A DNA stretch of 64,000 bases from the NCBI GenBank assembly GCA_022113835.1, contig JAILWY010000018.1, forward strand, positions 13,865,501 through 13,929,500. Reading direction: 5' to 3'. The DNA comes from Atopsyche davidsoni. Lineage: Eukaryota; Arthropoda; Insecta; Trichoptera; Hydrobiosidae. Shown in pieces: positions 39,950 through 54,900 of the stretch (its first letter is position 1; every line of letters starts with the position of its first letter). Under the pieces are notes generated by a model. The model saw only the letters and a program-made list of their open reading frames with translations, was not told the origin of the DNA and did no database searches. The translations under genes were made by a program, and so were the position numbers.

Positions 39950-42900
39950 GTAATACCAATAATTAATTACCTCTACTTCTTATTAAAAACCCAAAACTTG
40001 GTATTTAAAAAATTCGTTAAGATAGCCGAAGTCCATGTGCCATGCGAATTTCTGAAAAGCTTATTGAAATTCAATGGGCGTAGCGCCTCGACCTTCAGTG
40101 CTCCAGTGCAAAACATTCTTTGAGCGCTTGTTGAGTGGTATATGACGAATAAATTGATTTTGACAAACACACTTCGAAGTAGCATTTTGCTATTAAATCG
40201 TGTTTTAACCCATAAGCTTACTTAGTTTTCCTATTAATAATAGTTCATATTTTGTAAACAATGTAGGAAGATGCGTATATTGTTAGCAGTTCTCATTTTC
40301 TCTATGAATAATGTAACTTTTCACAGTCACTTATCTCGTTGAAAATTGGGTCATATTATACGACTCGTCACTGGGTACAATTCAATTGTTATTTTGCAGA
40401 CGCATATTGTTACTCTGTATTGTACTTTAAAAAGTTATCATCTTTTTACTTGTATCTGATATTATTTTCAAAGATAAGTTATTTATAAACAAACTCATAA
40501 AACTACTAGCGTGTGCAAGCAGCTTTATAAATATGTTTTCTACGTCCCGATCATTCATTCCGACGCCGGTGAACGGTAGAAATAATTTATCGCCAAAAAT
40601 ATGATGTCCGAACTACAAGACTGAAAATGTTTTTGTATTGCAGGGACCCGGAAAACAGCCCGGTCAGCTACTCCATGACGAGCCTGCTGGACTCGCGCTC
40701 GCAGGGCATGTTCACGGTGGACTCCAAGCTGGGGTCGGTGACCACCCTCACGAAGCTGGACCGCGAGCTGGTGGACGTGCACTACTTCCGCATCACTGCC
40801 GTGGATGACAGCTTCCCTCCGCGCTCCGGCACTACCACCCTGCAGGTGCGACGACCTATTCGGATCATTTGCGATAACTACTTGCTGCCCTTCGCACTCT
40901 GATAAATAAATGTGTAGACAGGTTTATTTCATAACTCCACATTACAAATTATATTTAAATTTACCTCTTCAGAATAAACAAGGACAGAGTTCTAGTTTAT
41001 TTGCGAATTATTTTTGAACAATATAATATTATTTTACAATGTTCATAAATTATTTAATATAATTTATTAATGCTATAAAATTTTGCGGTACTACTACATT
41101 GGTCAGATTGCTTTTGTATAAATTTATTACAGCTTACAACTGAAGGACCACAGTATGAGATTATTTTAGTATGTAGAATTGGGCGTTGGGATAACCACTG
41201 AGCCAGATGATTGTATTTCTATCTATGCTGAACGTAAAAAAAATGGTATGATTGATTGACACGTATGTGAGATAGAAACAGCAATCTTCCATATGTTGAT
41301 TACTATGGATATTGTTAGGTTCTTGTTCTATTAATATTTATATTAACCTTATATTGATTGAAGTAACTTATTGTAGAGTAGACATTCCAAAACTCACCGC
41401 ACATCCTTTATTTATGAAATTTTTTGTTATTTTTGAAGGTCAATGTCTTAGACTGCAATGACCACACTCCGGTATTTGAATTACAAGAGTATGAAGCTTC
41501 AATAAGAGAAGGTGCCAGTCAAGGGTCTTCTATCACAACCCTTAAAGCAACCGATCAAGACTTTGGGAAGAATGCCGAGGTAAGAAAATAATTCTCTAGG
41601 TCTATTAATAATACTCGCCTGAAGATTTAACAACTAGTATTTTTTGGACTGTTAATTCATAGATAGTATTATTAATAAATATAACCAACAATTATAAATA
41701 ATAAGTTTTTTGTTTGTTTAAACATTTAATTTTTTTGATAGAGTTGAATTATCTTTTTCAATTAAAAGTTAAATCTAACTTATCAATTTGCTACCATAGG
41801 TTGAATATACAATAGAATCAATAACGTCAGAAGGCGATGGAAATGCTAACGAGGACGATATTTCCGTATTCCGAATGGATCAGAAAACTGGAGTTTTATC
41901 TACAAGATCTCAATTGGATCGTGAAAAAGCATCGCGTTATACTCTCATTGTTTGTGCTACCGACCAAGCAAACCCAGCCACGGAAAAGCGAACTGCCAGG
42001 TTAGTACTCCAGACCGATCAAATTCAAGTAAATAACTTGAAATCATATAAAGGTTCCTATCATATTCCAAACACTTTTACGTTTTCAGTGCAACTGTTAT
42101 AGTGCGAATTTTGGACGATAATGACAACTACCCCCAATTCAGCGAGCGAACTTATACAGTTTCTGTGAATGAAGATATTAATTTAGCAGATAATCCAGTT
42201 ATTGCTCAAATCAGGTAGGCATATTATTTTTAAAAAATGGATGAATAGAGATTAAATTTAAAAAAATTATTTGACTAACAGTTCATATTTCTTCAGAGCG
42301 ACAGATGCAGATTTGGGCTCTAATTCAGCCATTAGGTACGCCATTATTGGGGGAAATACGCAACTTCAGTTTTCAATTGACAGCCTTAGTGGTGATGTAT
42401 CTCTTGTGAAACCATTAGATTATGAGCTAATACGAAACTACAGGCTCGTTATAAGAGCTCAAGGTATAATTTTGAAATATACTTATTAAATGATACTCCT
42501 AAGGCTTTAAAAATAAGTTAATTTTATTTCTTGTTTAATTTTTATGTTGTCATTCTAGATGGTGGCAGTCCTTCACGTTCTAATACAACTCAACTTCTTG
42601 TAAATATAAAAGATATTAATGACAATGCACCACGTTTCTATACATCTCTATTTCAAGAAACAGTCAGTGAAAGTGTTCCAGTTGGATACAGTATTGTCAG
42701 GGTAAATGAACAATTGTAAGCGTATAGTGTATTATGTATATTCTACAGCATAAATATATAACTGTTTTACAAAATTATAGGTTCAAGCTTATGATGCTGA
42801 TGAAGGAACAAATGCTGAGCTCACATACAGTGTCAACGAAAGGGATTTGGCTACCTTAGGTGGAATAGAAAAATTTCCACTGGGTATAGATTCAAGAACA

Positions 42901-45900
42901 GGCTGGATATTCACTACAAAACAGTTGGATCGAGAAGAACAACCCAAGTTCAACTTTCAGGTGCTGCATAATTTAAATTATCTATTTTTTATTTAACATT
43001 TATTATTTTGGTATAGAATTGCTAGAATTATCAAATATATCGGAAAATGTTTTAGGTGATAGCTACCGATAGTGGAATTCCTCCGCGATCGGCGACTGCT
43101 TCTGTAGCACTAACAGTGCAAGACGTAAATGACAATGATCCTCACTTTGGTCCTTCTCGGTATGAAGCAAACTTAGCAGAAGACGAACCTCCTGGAACTC
43201 CCGTAGTAACTGTCACAGCTACAGATCCTGATGAAGATAACAGGTAAAAAGTAGTGATTTTGTTTCATTATATTTCACTCCACTTCCGGTATTCTGACAT
43301 TTGTATTTTTTTTTATTTACACCAGGTTGCACTATGAGTTGACTGGGGGAAATACTCGTGGACGGTTTTCAATAACATCACAGAATGGTAGGGGACTAAT
43401 TACGGTAGCTCAACCATTAGACTTCAAACAGGAGAGACGATATGTACTCACTGTCACAGCTTCCGATTCTGGAGGACGCAGTGATACCGCTATGGTCCAT
43501 ATAAATATTACAGATGCCAATAACTATGCTCCGGTCTTCGAAAATGCTCCATACACTGCATCTGTAAGAAATTTTCAATATTGTGTTTTGTGAAAAATAA
43601 AACTATCGTTTTGTAACTACCTTAGGAACTTACAATATTTTTCTTATCATAATTCTATTTTCCCTTTCTAGGTATTTGAAGATGCCCCTGTGGGAACCAC
43701 AGTTCTTGTAGTGTCCGCTACTGACAGCGATGTGGGAATAAATGCTCAGATAACTTACTCTTTGGGAGGAGAAGCAAGTAATGATGCTATGACTGGAATT
43801 GAACAAGAATTTTCAATTAATCCTCAAACTGGAGCCATCCTTACCAATAAGTTACTCGATCGTGAAAGCCTTAGTGGTATGATTTTTGAAAACCTTTTAC
43901 TTTAATTATTTTAAACTGTTTTTAATTAGCTAATATTCAGATATTTTCAAGGTTATTTACTGACTGTAACTGCTCGTGATGGTGGAACACCACCCCTTTC
44001 TGATACAACTGATGTTGAAATATCTGTGACAGACGTTAATGATAATAATCCTACCTTTAAACAATCATCATATTCTGCAAGTGTACCAGAAGATGCTCTG
44101 ATAGGTATTATCAATATACATTGTTTGGAATGTAAATTTTATTATTAAAGTTAATTATTGACAGTATAATGATTTTTCATTCTTAGGAACATCTGTGGTC
44201 CAGATATCAGCATCTGATAATGATATTGGTCTGAATGGTCGTATAAGATATGAACTCTCATCTAAAGATCGAGAAGACGGTTCATTTGTAGTAGATCATT
44301 CATCCGGTGTCATTCGTACTAATAAAGGACTTGATAGAGAATCTGTGCCTGCCTATGATTTGCATGCTTATGCTGTAGATAGAGGAACTCCTGCTCTGAG
44401 TACATCGGTAAGTACATATTTAATGCAATATCGAATATGATTCTAATTTTTCTTTTTTTTTTTTTTCTTTAATTTTTTTGAACACTTTTTCAGGTTTTAG
44501 TTCATGTGCGAATAGAAGATGTTAATGATTCTCCTCCAGCATTTGAAGGAGATAAATTAACTTTATATATAGCAGAAAACAGTCCAATCGGAACAACAGT
44601 CGGAGAAATACACGCACACGATCCCGATGAGGGTGTCAATGCCGTAGTTCATTATTCTATTATTGGTAGATTCTTCCTTAAATTAGTGTTGTTATCCAAG
44701 TATTGCATGTAGATGTTTTATTTATTAACTACGTCATTTGTACGCACTTTAAATATATTTGTTTGGTTTAAACTTTACAGGAGGCGATGATTCCAATAGT
44801 TTTTCTTTAGTCACTAGGCCTGGTTCCGATAGAGCAGAGCTTCTCACAATGATGGATTTAGATTATGAGAGTCCCCGAAAGCGATATGAACTCGTAATTC
44901 GGGCGGCAAGTCCTCCACTAAGAAATGACGTTCATGTTGAAATATTAGTGACCGATGTCAATGATAATGCTCCTATTTTGAAAGACTTTCAAGTTATTTT
45001 CAACAATTTTAAAGATTGTTTCCCCGTTGGTGTATTCGGAAAAGTTCCTGCTTTTGATGCAGATGTGACAGATAAGGTGATTATTTTATAAAAATACTAT
45101 TGTTTTTTCGCTTTTCTATCCATGCATCTTTTAATTATTTTTTTTCCATTTAGTTAACATACAAAGTTTTGTCTGGAAATAATGCAAACCTTATAATGCT
45201 CAATCAAACAACGGGTGGTCTCATTCTATCACCACAACTAAATACTAATGTTCCTAGATTAGCAACTATGGAAATATCAGTTTCAGGTTTGTCAATTTAA
45301 CCACATTATCATTCATTTATTAACCAGGTTATTTATGTTTTAAAAAAATATTCAACATAAAAATTTCAGACGGTATCAATGAAATCAAAGCAATAATGCA
45401 ACTCTCCGTTCGACTCATAACTGAAGAAATGCTTTACAATTCTGTGACTGTCCGACTAAACGATATGACAGCTGAGGGTTTCCTCTCCCCTTTGCTGACA
45501 TTCTTCATAGATGGATTAGCTGCAATAATACCCTGTCCAAAAGAAAATATATTCATTTTTAGTGTACAGGTACATCTTTTTAAAAAATTTACGAACACAA
45601 TAATTTATAATGTCCCAAGATCTTTTTCATAACACATGTTGTTTTATTGTAGGATGATACTGTTGTGAATGCGAAAATTCTGAATGTATCATTTTCTGCA
45701 AGAAGACCGGATGCCACAGGAGAAGCTCAATTCTATTCTCCAGTATTTCTTCAAGAGCGAGTATATCTTAACCGTGCTATTTTAGCAAGGCTGGCTACAG
45801 TTCAAGTAAAGTGTACATTTTAATAAAAAATATTATATCTATTTATGGATTGGTCAATCAGATGCGTATTTATTACCCATTACGGGTTTATTATATTATT

Positions 45901-48900
45901 ACTAATATAATTAGGCACATTAGTTCATATATAGAAGATGATTTAATGAAACTCTCAGAAAAATATCATCGTGATTTGTGTGGGATCCCACACAAATCAC
46001 GATGATATTTTTCTGAGAGTTTCTTTAAATCATCTTCTATATATGAACTAATGTGCCTAATCATATTAGTAATAATAAAAAATATTAGTTGATATGGTAA
46101 AAATATATACATTTTTTTAAAATTTATATGCATAATTTAATAACTTTACAGGTTTTACCATTTGATGATAACATGTGTGTGAGAGAACCATGCTTAAACT
46201 TTGAAGAGTGCCTTACTATACTTAAATTTGGCAATGCATCCGGCTTCATACATAGTAGTATGGTTTTGTTCCGACCCATATATCCTGTTACAACTTTTGC
46301 TTGTCAATGTCCTAAAGGATTTACAGGTAAAAAAGAAAATACTACTAAATTGTAGCATTATGGTAACAATTTTTGATAAGTGAATAAATATTATTTAACA
46401 TAACATTTTTTTTCCTATTTAGGAACTAAAGAACACTATCTCTGCGATGCTGAAGTAAATCTGTGTTATTCAAGCCCATGTAAAAATAATGGAACTTGTA
46501 TGCGGAAGGAAGGTGGCTTCACCTGCGTTTGTCCTCATGGTTATACAGGTGTGTAATCACTTAATAATATAATGAAAACTTCACATACAAAATCAATATT
46601 ATTTGCTTATCATTTAATTAAATATTGATAGGTGTCAATTGCGAAATGATTCTAAAGAAGGCAAGTTGCTCTACAACTGGTGAAGTATGCAAAGGAGGCT
46701 CGCAGTGCTCGGTGCGGCGCGAGGGCGGGATCCTCTGTCAGGGTTGTAGGATTGATTCCAACCACACTACAGATCTTTGTGAGCTCCGAGCCAGAAGCTT
46801 TACAAGAACTTCTTTTCTCACATTTCCTAGTCTCAAACAGCGACACAGAATGCACATCAAATTAAGGTAAGTTTTGAGAGCTAGAAACCTTGTCATGCAT
46901 TTTTTGAAAATTTATTTCATTTTAGTGCATTTATGAAGAATATCAAATCTAAATTTTAGTATTTCAAATTCATGTACAAAAGTAATACAATTGAAAACAA
47001 GATTTTCCATTATATGAGTTATAAAAATTGTGAATTGTGAATATATATTTTGTTAAAGGTTTGCCACTCAACACCCGAATGGATTACTCTTATACAACGG
47101 CAGATTCAATGAGCGCCATGACTTCGTATCATTAGAAGTAGCAGGAGGCACTGTCCAATTTTCTTTTAGTCTCGGAGGAAGAGTCACAACAGTTTCTGCA
47201 ACTGTGCCCGGTGGAGTTGCAAAGGGAAATTGGCATACAGTTGAACTATCATACATCAACAGAGTAAGTGGGAAGCAATGTATTGATATTACTCATCTTA
47301 GCAGCCTGATGACCATTTGTTTCTATCTATGTCTATGTCAACCAATAAATAGAATTACTTTATTTTGAGTATGATGATAATTTTGACTGCCTGGTTACTT
47401 TTACAGACTGCTACTATATGGATCGATGACTGTGATGCAGCAGTTTCTTTAGCTGGGGCATCGAGTCTGGGGGGTCGTTGGGCTTGTGCTAATGTCACTG
47501 AGCATGTTCTCCCAGACAGGTGTGCTCTTCTTACTGAAACTTGTCACAGGTAAAACACAATATATTTATTTTTTGTGGTAGTTTTTAAACTATACTATTA
47601 TATTACTTTTCTACGTTTTTTGATCTTTCTTTTTAGATTTTTGGATTTAACTGGACCACTACAAATTGGCGGTCTTCCGAGTATTCCATCTAGTTTCCAA
47701 GTTAAATACAAAGATTTTATTGGATGTATTGCTGATTTATATATAGATTACAAATTCATAGACCTAAATAGGTAATTTTTCTATACTGATCAATAACGAC
47801 TTATCATATTTTGTAAAAAAATTACTATGATAGTTAAAAAAAAATTGTTTATAGTTTTGTTGCTGACAATGGTACAGTAGCTGGATGTCCTGAAAAAAAA
47901 TCTCACTGTGGTTCCAACCCCTGTCACAATGGTGGAGATTGCCGTGATATATGGGACACATATTTTTGTGAGTGTACAGAAGGATACACTGGGAAAGATT
48001 GCAGTGAATGTATGTTTTTTAACAATAAATTTGTGGATTGTTTTGATATTTTCAACATATGAATTCATGTTTTGTAATATAATAAAATTTCTTTTCAGCT
48101 ATTAATCCACCGTGGAGATTTAATGGAGATGGAGTTCTATCGTTCAATCCACTTTTAAGGCCAATTCAACTGCCGTGGCTTAATGCTATATCTGTAAGAA
48201 CAAGACAACTCGATACTTTCCTGATGTCTGTTCAAGTTGGCCAAAATAGCACTGCTATTATAAGTGTAAGCTAACATATATTAAAATTATAATACAAATG
48301 GAACTAGTAGAACAATATTTAGAACCAATTTTTTTTCAGCTTAAATCTGGATTACTTCACTACACTTACAATGGAGAGACTATGTTTCTTCCTGGACTGA
48401 GTCTATCAGACGGAGAATGGCATAGGATTGAGATCAAGTGGCTTGGAGCTGATATATCAGTGGCTATTGATTATGGATCACGTCTAACTCTGATGCCCAT
48501 GTCAGCCAATAAAATTCAAGGTCTTTATGTAGGTAAAATACTTATAGGAGGGCCAGATTCTCTCTCCGCTGGCAATATTCTTTCTGCTGACTATGGATAC
48601 TTTGAAGGATGCATACAAGTGAGTTGGGTGTAATTTATTTTAATTAAGATTGATAAATAATTAAATAAAAGTTTGTTATATTTTTTGTTAAAATTGTTAA
48701 TAATTTTTAAAATTTTTTTAAGGATGTAAGAGTGGGATCTTCTCAGTCAATGCTTAGTCGACCAACAGTCAGAGAGAATGTTAGAGATGGTTGTCATTCT
48801 CGCGCTGATTGCTTGCTATCGGCTTGTCCTTCTCAAGTAAGTATTTTATATTTCACATTTTTGCTTGATAATAATATTATTTTCTATTGAAAATATAATT

Positions 48901-51900
48901 GTGCTTGTAGGGTTTGTGTCGAGCTAAATGGGATACAACTGAATGTATCTGTCAAAGTGGAACTGTGGGAGATGATTGTCGACCAGTCTGCAACGTCAAG
49001 CCGTGTGGACAGAACGGAGCATGTATTTCAGATTCATCTCAATCAAAGGGATACAGATGCAGCTGTACTGATGAAAAAGTCTTCTCAGGTATAAAGCATG
49101 ATGAAATGCAATTCATATAGAAACTTACATTTGCATAAAAATATTTTGATATTAACATTACGTAAAAAATATGTTTTCATAATAAATTTAAATTTTTTCA
49201 ATTGTTTACCTTATCTTAGGTGAATATTGCAATATTCAGAGATCTCAACCTTGCCCATCGGGCTGGTGGGGCAGCAATGAGTGTGGTCCTTGTTTATGTG
49301 AAATAGAAGATGGCTATCATCCTGACTGCAACAAGACCACGGGACAATGCTATTGCAGGGTTTGTATTTACTTACATTAATTTATATTATAATTATATTA
49401 ATTTTAGATTAATGTTAATCAGGATGCGTATTTATTTACCCATGCAGGTATTAGTATGTTTATGTGATTAAGCATATTTTTTCACACATTGAAAACGATT
49501 AAAGAAAACTCTCAATAAATATATATAGTAATGTAGCCCGTCACAAAATGACGTATTTGATGAACGATGCGTCTTTTGTTTTTTTTGTAAAAGTTCTAAA
49601 TTTGAAATTCTCGCGGTGAACGACATCTCGCGGCGAAGAAGTGAATCATATAATTCGTAATTCGCTAAAGCATATTTTAAAGTTTATGAATGAAAATATT
49701 ATCCTATCGTCTTGAAATTCGGCACATAGCTGCGGAAAAATTTACTTAACTTATGTGCAAAAAATCAGCGTTGTATCTTTTAAGATATTCTATACAGAAC
49801 GGAAAAACGAAACATACACACATACAAACAAACACACAATGGCTATTATTATTAATATATCTCATAAAAATATGCTTAATCACATAATTATATTATAATA
49901 TCATTTACTAACCCTCTTTAATGGCATACTTATCTAATGCCTTATAATGTGTTTAGGAGCACCATTATCAACCGACGAACAGTGCAAAATGTCTTCCATG
50001 TCAGTGCTACAGTGCGGGTTCTCTCGGGGGGGCTTGTGATCCGCTCACTGGACAATGCTCGTGTAGACCTGGAGTCATTGGTCGAGCTTGCGATAGCTGT
50101 TCCAATCCTTATGCTGAGGTCACTCCTGATGGTTGTCAAGGTGATGATAGCTCTTCTTTTATTTGAGAATTAAAAAACTCATAAAACCGTATTTTCACTA
50201 CTAATATTATATTTATAGTGGTTTATGATGGCTGTCCTCGATCTATGGCGGGGGGCGTGTGGTGGACGCGGAGCAAGTTTGGAGAGGAAGTCACAACCGC
50301 ATGTCCAGCAGGCGCAGCAGGGCGGGGGTCTCGAGCTTGTGGCCCTGCAGATAGGCGTCCTCCATGGCGCTCACCCCTCATGTTCAACTGCACCAGTCCT
50401 GCTTTTATTCATCTGCGCAAGCAAGTATGTCATGTGATTATACTATAAATTCTGAATAGTGACGTGAAACTTTAATGCGGTTCAATATTTTTATTAGTAG
50501 TGATATTTTTATTTTATCATATTTTAATTGCAGTTAAATCAAATAGAAACAGGAGAACTACAACTTAACACTTTCGTCGGAGTGAAGCTGGCGGAGAATC
50601 TCATGATTGCTACTAGAGATACTCCTGATTTATATGGAGCTGACATTTTAGTTACAGAAGGGATATTGATGGCACTTATCGGTTATGAAAACCAACAAGA
50701 TGGTCTTAATTTAACACATAGTCAAGATAAAGATTTTATCAAAGTGAGTTTCCTGAAAATACCATTCTCTACTACTTAGCTGATTTATTTATTTATATTT
50801 TTGAATATCTACTTTTCAGCATATGGTGAGTTCCAGTAGTAAAATTCTCCAGCCGCGATATTTAGAACAGTGGAGAAGAATACAGGAATTGACTGGACGA
50901 TCTGCCGATGGGCTTCTTGGAATTTTTGATCGCTATATAACTGTTCTTGGAGAAAGTCAACATGATACCTACACCAATCCCTTTGAAATTGTTTCTGATA
51001 ATATTGGTAAATACTCAAAAACAATTTTTTTTTTCTCTGTGTTGATATTATTAAGGTATTTTTTTCAATATAACAATTATTTTTTTTAGCTCTGGGTGTT
51101 GACATAGTCACGACAGAATCAATATATGGTTTTGAGCCGACTCAAATCTTCAGAAAGAACACTGAAGATGCTAATGAAGCTTATACAACAGAACGAGTAA
51201 TTCTTCCTGATACTTCTGCATTTTTGCATTCACCGATGCAAAGTAGTGTTGTTTTCAATTCTGGAAAAATGTCAAAAGCTCAAAAGAAAATAACAAGCCC
51301 GATGGTATCGTTCCCAAAGTACAACAATTACTTACAAAATAAAAATAAGTTTGATAAGTTTTCAAAGGTATTTGTGCCGTTAGACCTGTTGGGGATTAAG
51401 CCGTACGACAGCCAAGGTAACATTTCAAATAACATAATATATCTACTAGTAAAATTAAATTCACAGCAGTATATAAAGTAAAGCCAAACGTATTTCAGAA
51501 TCCAAGGATGGCGCATGGTCACGTGCTGTTGTGGCGTACTCTCAATGGACTAGCGAGGCTGGCTCTCTTTTGCCAGGGCGCTGTGGTCCATCTGTGGCCC
51601 GACGCTGGGGAGTACCTCTGCGAGTAGCATCTCCTTTAATGCAACTGGCTGTTCTTGTGCCCGAGCCCGTCTGGCAACAAGCTAAGCTCAACCGTGTATC
51701 AGGTTATTCCCTATAATCACTAAATTTTGAATAAGCCCAATGACTTATCTGCTTTTTCACAGTAAATTTTTATTTTTCTTATATATTTTAGTATAACATT
51801 TATTTTGAATATTCTATTTGTTACAGATTCTACAGATAAAGTGATGGTGTACTCAAACAAAGGTACTAAAAGTAATCAAGCACATGTATATGGAAACACT

Positions 51901-54900
51901 GCAGATGTCCCGCACAGTACTAAAACCACTATCAGTAATAATACAAAGCAGCAATCTGATGAGATGACTGAGCATCCGCCCATTGTTATCAAACCTTCTT
52001 CGAAGAAGCACAGTTTAGACAGCTACACCGAGGATACTTCTGAAAATGATGCAATTTACTTGAAAGATCCTGAACAATCCTTTGAACATGAGCTCAAAGG
52101 AGATCCTATTGCATTAGCTTTTAATCAAGATTCAGAATCAGGTGCAGATTCAATGGACAAGAAATTATCATACAAGTCCTTGAGTGGAATAAATTTACGT
52201 TTACCTGTACGACTTCAGATGTGGCTCAATATTGACCCTGCAAGATTTAATTCAAGAATCAACCCCCAATGTGTGCATTGGTCAACTGCCCGCGGGTAAA
52301 TTATTGTAAACTAGAAATGTAGCCCGTCAAAGAATTACGGATTCGATGAACGATGCAATAGTGTTTGAACATATGTTTGGCTGAAAATAAGATGAATCTT
52401 TCGTAAGCTTACGCTTTGTACCATCAGTTGAATGAAGGTGTGAAGTTCTGTGATATATTTGGCCTTGAACTTTGAAGCAGCCACTGGACCTGTTAATTTA
52501 GCTCCCATTGATGCAAAAGATATACTGTTATTGTATGATCTTATTTTTCTTTTGAAATTTCCATTATAAATATTTTCTGGATTTGACATAATATCCTTTA
52601 AATATACTGGGAAAATAGGCCTTGCTGGTAGTTTCACTTTACCTTTGTGACAACAATCGTTGAACTTTCCATCTTATCAAGCATATTTTTTAGTTTTATT
52701 AAATAAGTTTATGAATGAAAATATTATTCTATCGTCTTGAAATTCGGCACATAACTGCGAAAAAACTTACTGAACTTACGTGCAAAAAATCAGCATTGTA
52801 TCTTTTAAGATATTCTATAGAGAACCAAAAAATGAAACATACACACAATGGCTATTATTATAGTAGATTATTATAAATATTTAAAAAAATTAGGAATACT
52901 AAAATCTAAATAATAACTTTCAGGTCTGCAGAGTGGTCTCGTGTTGGATGTCTGACAGAAGTGGATTACGATTGGGATCCCTATTCTGAAAAACCTCTAT
53001 TTGTTAACTGCACCTGTAATCATCTATCAACTTTTACTGTTCTTATCGATGTGATTGACCTAGAAGTGAGTAAAGCTCTTGACATAAATCTTGAGTGTAT
53101 GAAATTTTACTGAACATAACATTTAATAATTTATGTATTTTTAGTATATTCCTGAACCATCTCTGCTAGAAGATGTTTCATCATATTCGGCGTTCTGCCT
53201 ATCACTTCCGATCCTACTCGTGGTTTTGTTGGCATTGCTTCTAGTGCGAGGAGGCGCTGCAACAATATCCAACACCATTCACAAGAATTTAGTTTTCTCA
53301 ATATTTGTGGCTGAACTTCTCTACTTTATTGCACTAAAAGGAAGAAGTTCCCTTGTGCAAAACGAAGTGAGCAATTTCAAGAATCTGAAATATCCTTATT
53401 CATTTTTATATTTTCACTCAACAATTTGATTTTTTTAACATAAATTTTAAAATAAAAAGGGCACTAGATTATTTTAGGATATTCATTATTACATTATTTC
53501 AGTTTGCATGCAAGTTGATGGCCATGGTATTGCACTACTGGTGGGTGACAGCATGGGCATGGCAGGCAGTGGAGGCGTGGCAACTCCGGCGAATGGTTCG
53601 GGAACTGCGAGACGTCAACCATGGACCTGCTACCGCCGCCCTGGCTGCTGGCTATGGAGCTCCTGCTGTCCTTGTGGCCCTAGCTGTCGGTGTACGCGCC
53701 CATCAATATGGGAACGCACTTTTGTGAGTTATCATACATTAAATTCAAGACAGAGTTGACATACTTACTTTAATAGGTGAGGTAATTAAACTATTCATTA
53801 TAAGACATTCTGCAAAAATACTATAAGATGCAGCTATAAAAACCACCCAAAGATAGTAACATTTTTTTTAATGAATGTAAACTGTGATTTATTAAATATT
53901 GATTATTTAATTTTGTTTAGTTGCTGGATATCATGGCACGAAGGTCTCGTGTGGTGGATCGTAGTGCCTGCTTGTGGTCTGGGAGCAGTTTGTCTTGTGA
54001 CCTTGGCCTCTGCAGTACGTGCTGCGTTCACTCTCAAAGACCATATTCTCGGATTTGGAAATCTCAGGTCATTGTGCCTGTTTTCATATGATAATAAAAT
54101 ACAAATAAATATATTTTTTGTGAAATGGATCTTATAATAAAAGTGCAATTTGTATGTCTGCAGAAGTTTGGTGTGTGTGGCAGTAGTTTCAGCACCTCTG
54201 CTGGCTATCGGGGGAACGGCCTGTGTGCTACTGGCAGGAGAGGGGGGTGGAGGCTCTACTGGAGGAGCACTGTCACTGGCATTGGCAGGGGCTTTGCCCC
54301 TGCATGCACTCAGTTTGTTGTTGGGTTACTGTCTCCTCAATGTACGGGTTAGGGAGAACCTGAACAGGTAAGCAAGTGGATATTGAAAATTTGCTCCAGT
54401 AAAAATTTAATTATTCATTATTAAGCTGAAATGTGTATCTTTTTAGAACGTTCTTAAGATGCATGGGAAGAAAAGTACCCCTTTTGGATACTTCTATGGT
54501 TACTAGCTCTAGTGTGCAGCCGGTCACTCCTGGTAATAGGTAATTATTTATACTTTTAGAAGTTATTTAGGTTACAGTTAATTTTTAAAGCTCATGAAAG
54601 AAGCCATGCTCACAAAATGGTAATTATTTGTATGAATATAATTTGTATGTCTTTTATCTTATGCTATTGATATTTTCCCTCAATCACTCGCTTTTATTTG
54701 TAGGTCTGCTCTTGCTTATCATAATACAGGAGGACTGGAAGGCGTAACAGCAAGAAGAAACATTGGCATCTCAGCTTCAAGTACAACATCCAGAAGCACT
54801 ACCAAAACTAGTTCCAGTCCTTATCGGTATGTATATATATTTATTTATTTATTAGTTTTTGTGCTTCTTATCTGATATTTTTAATATTTTTCATTTCAGA

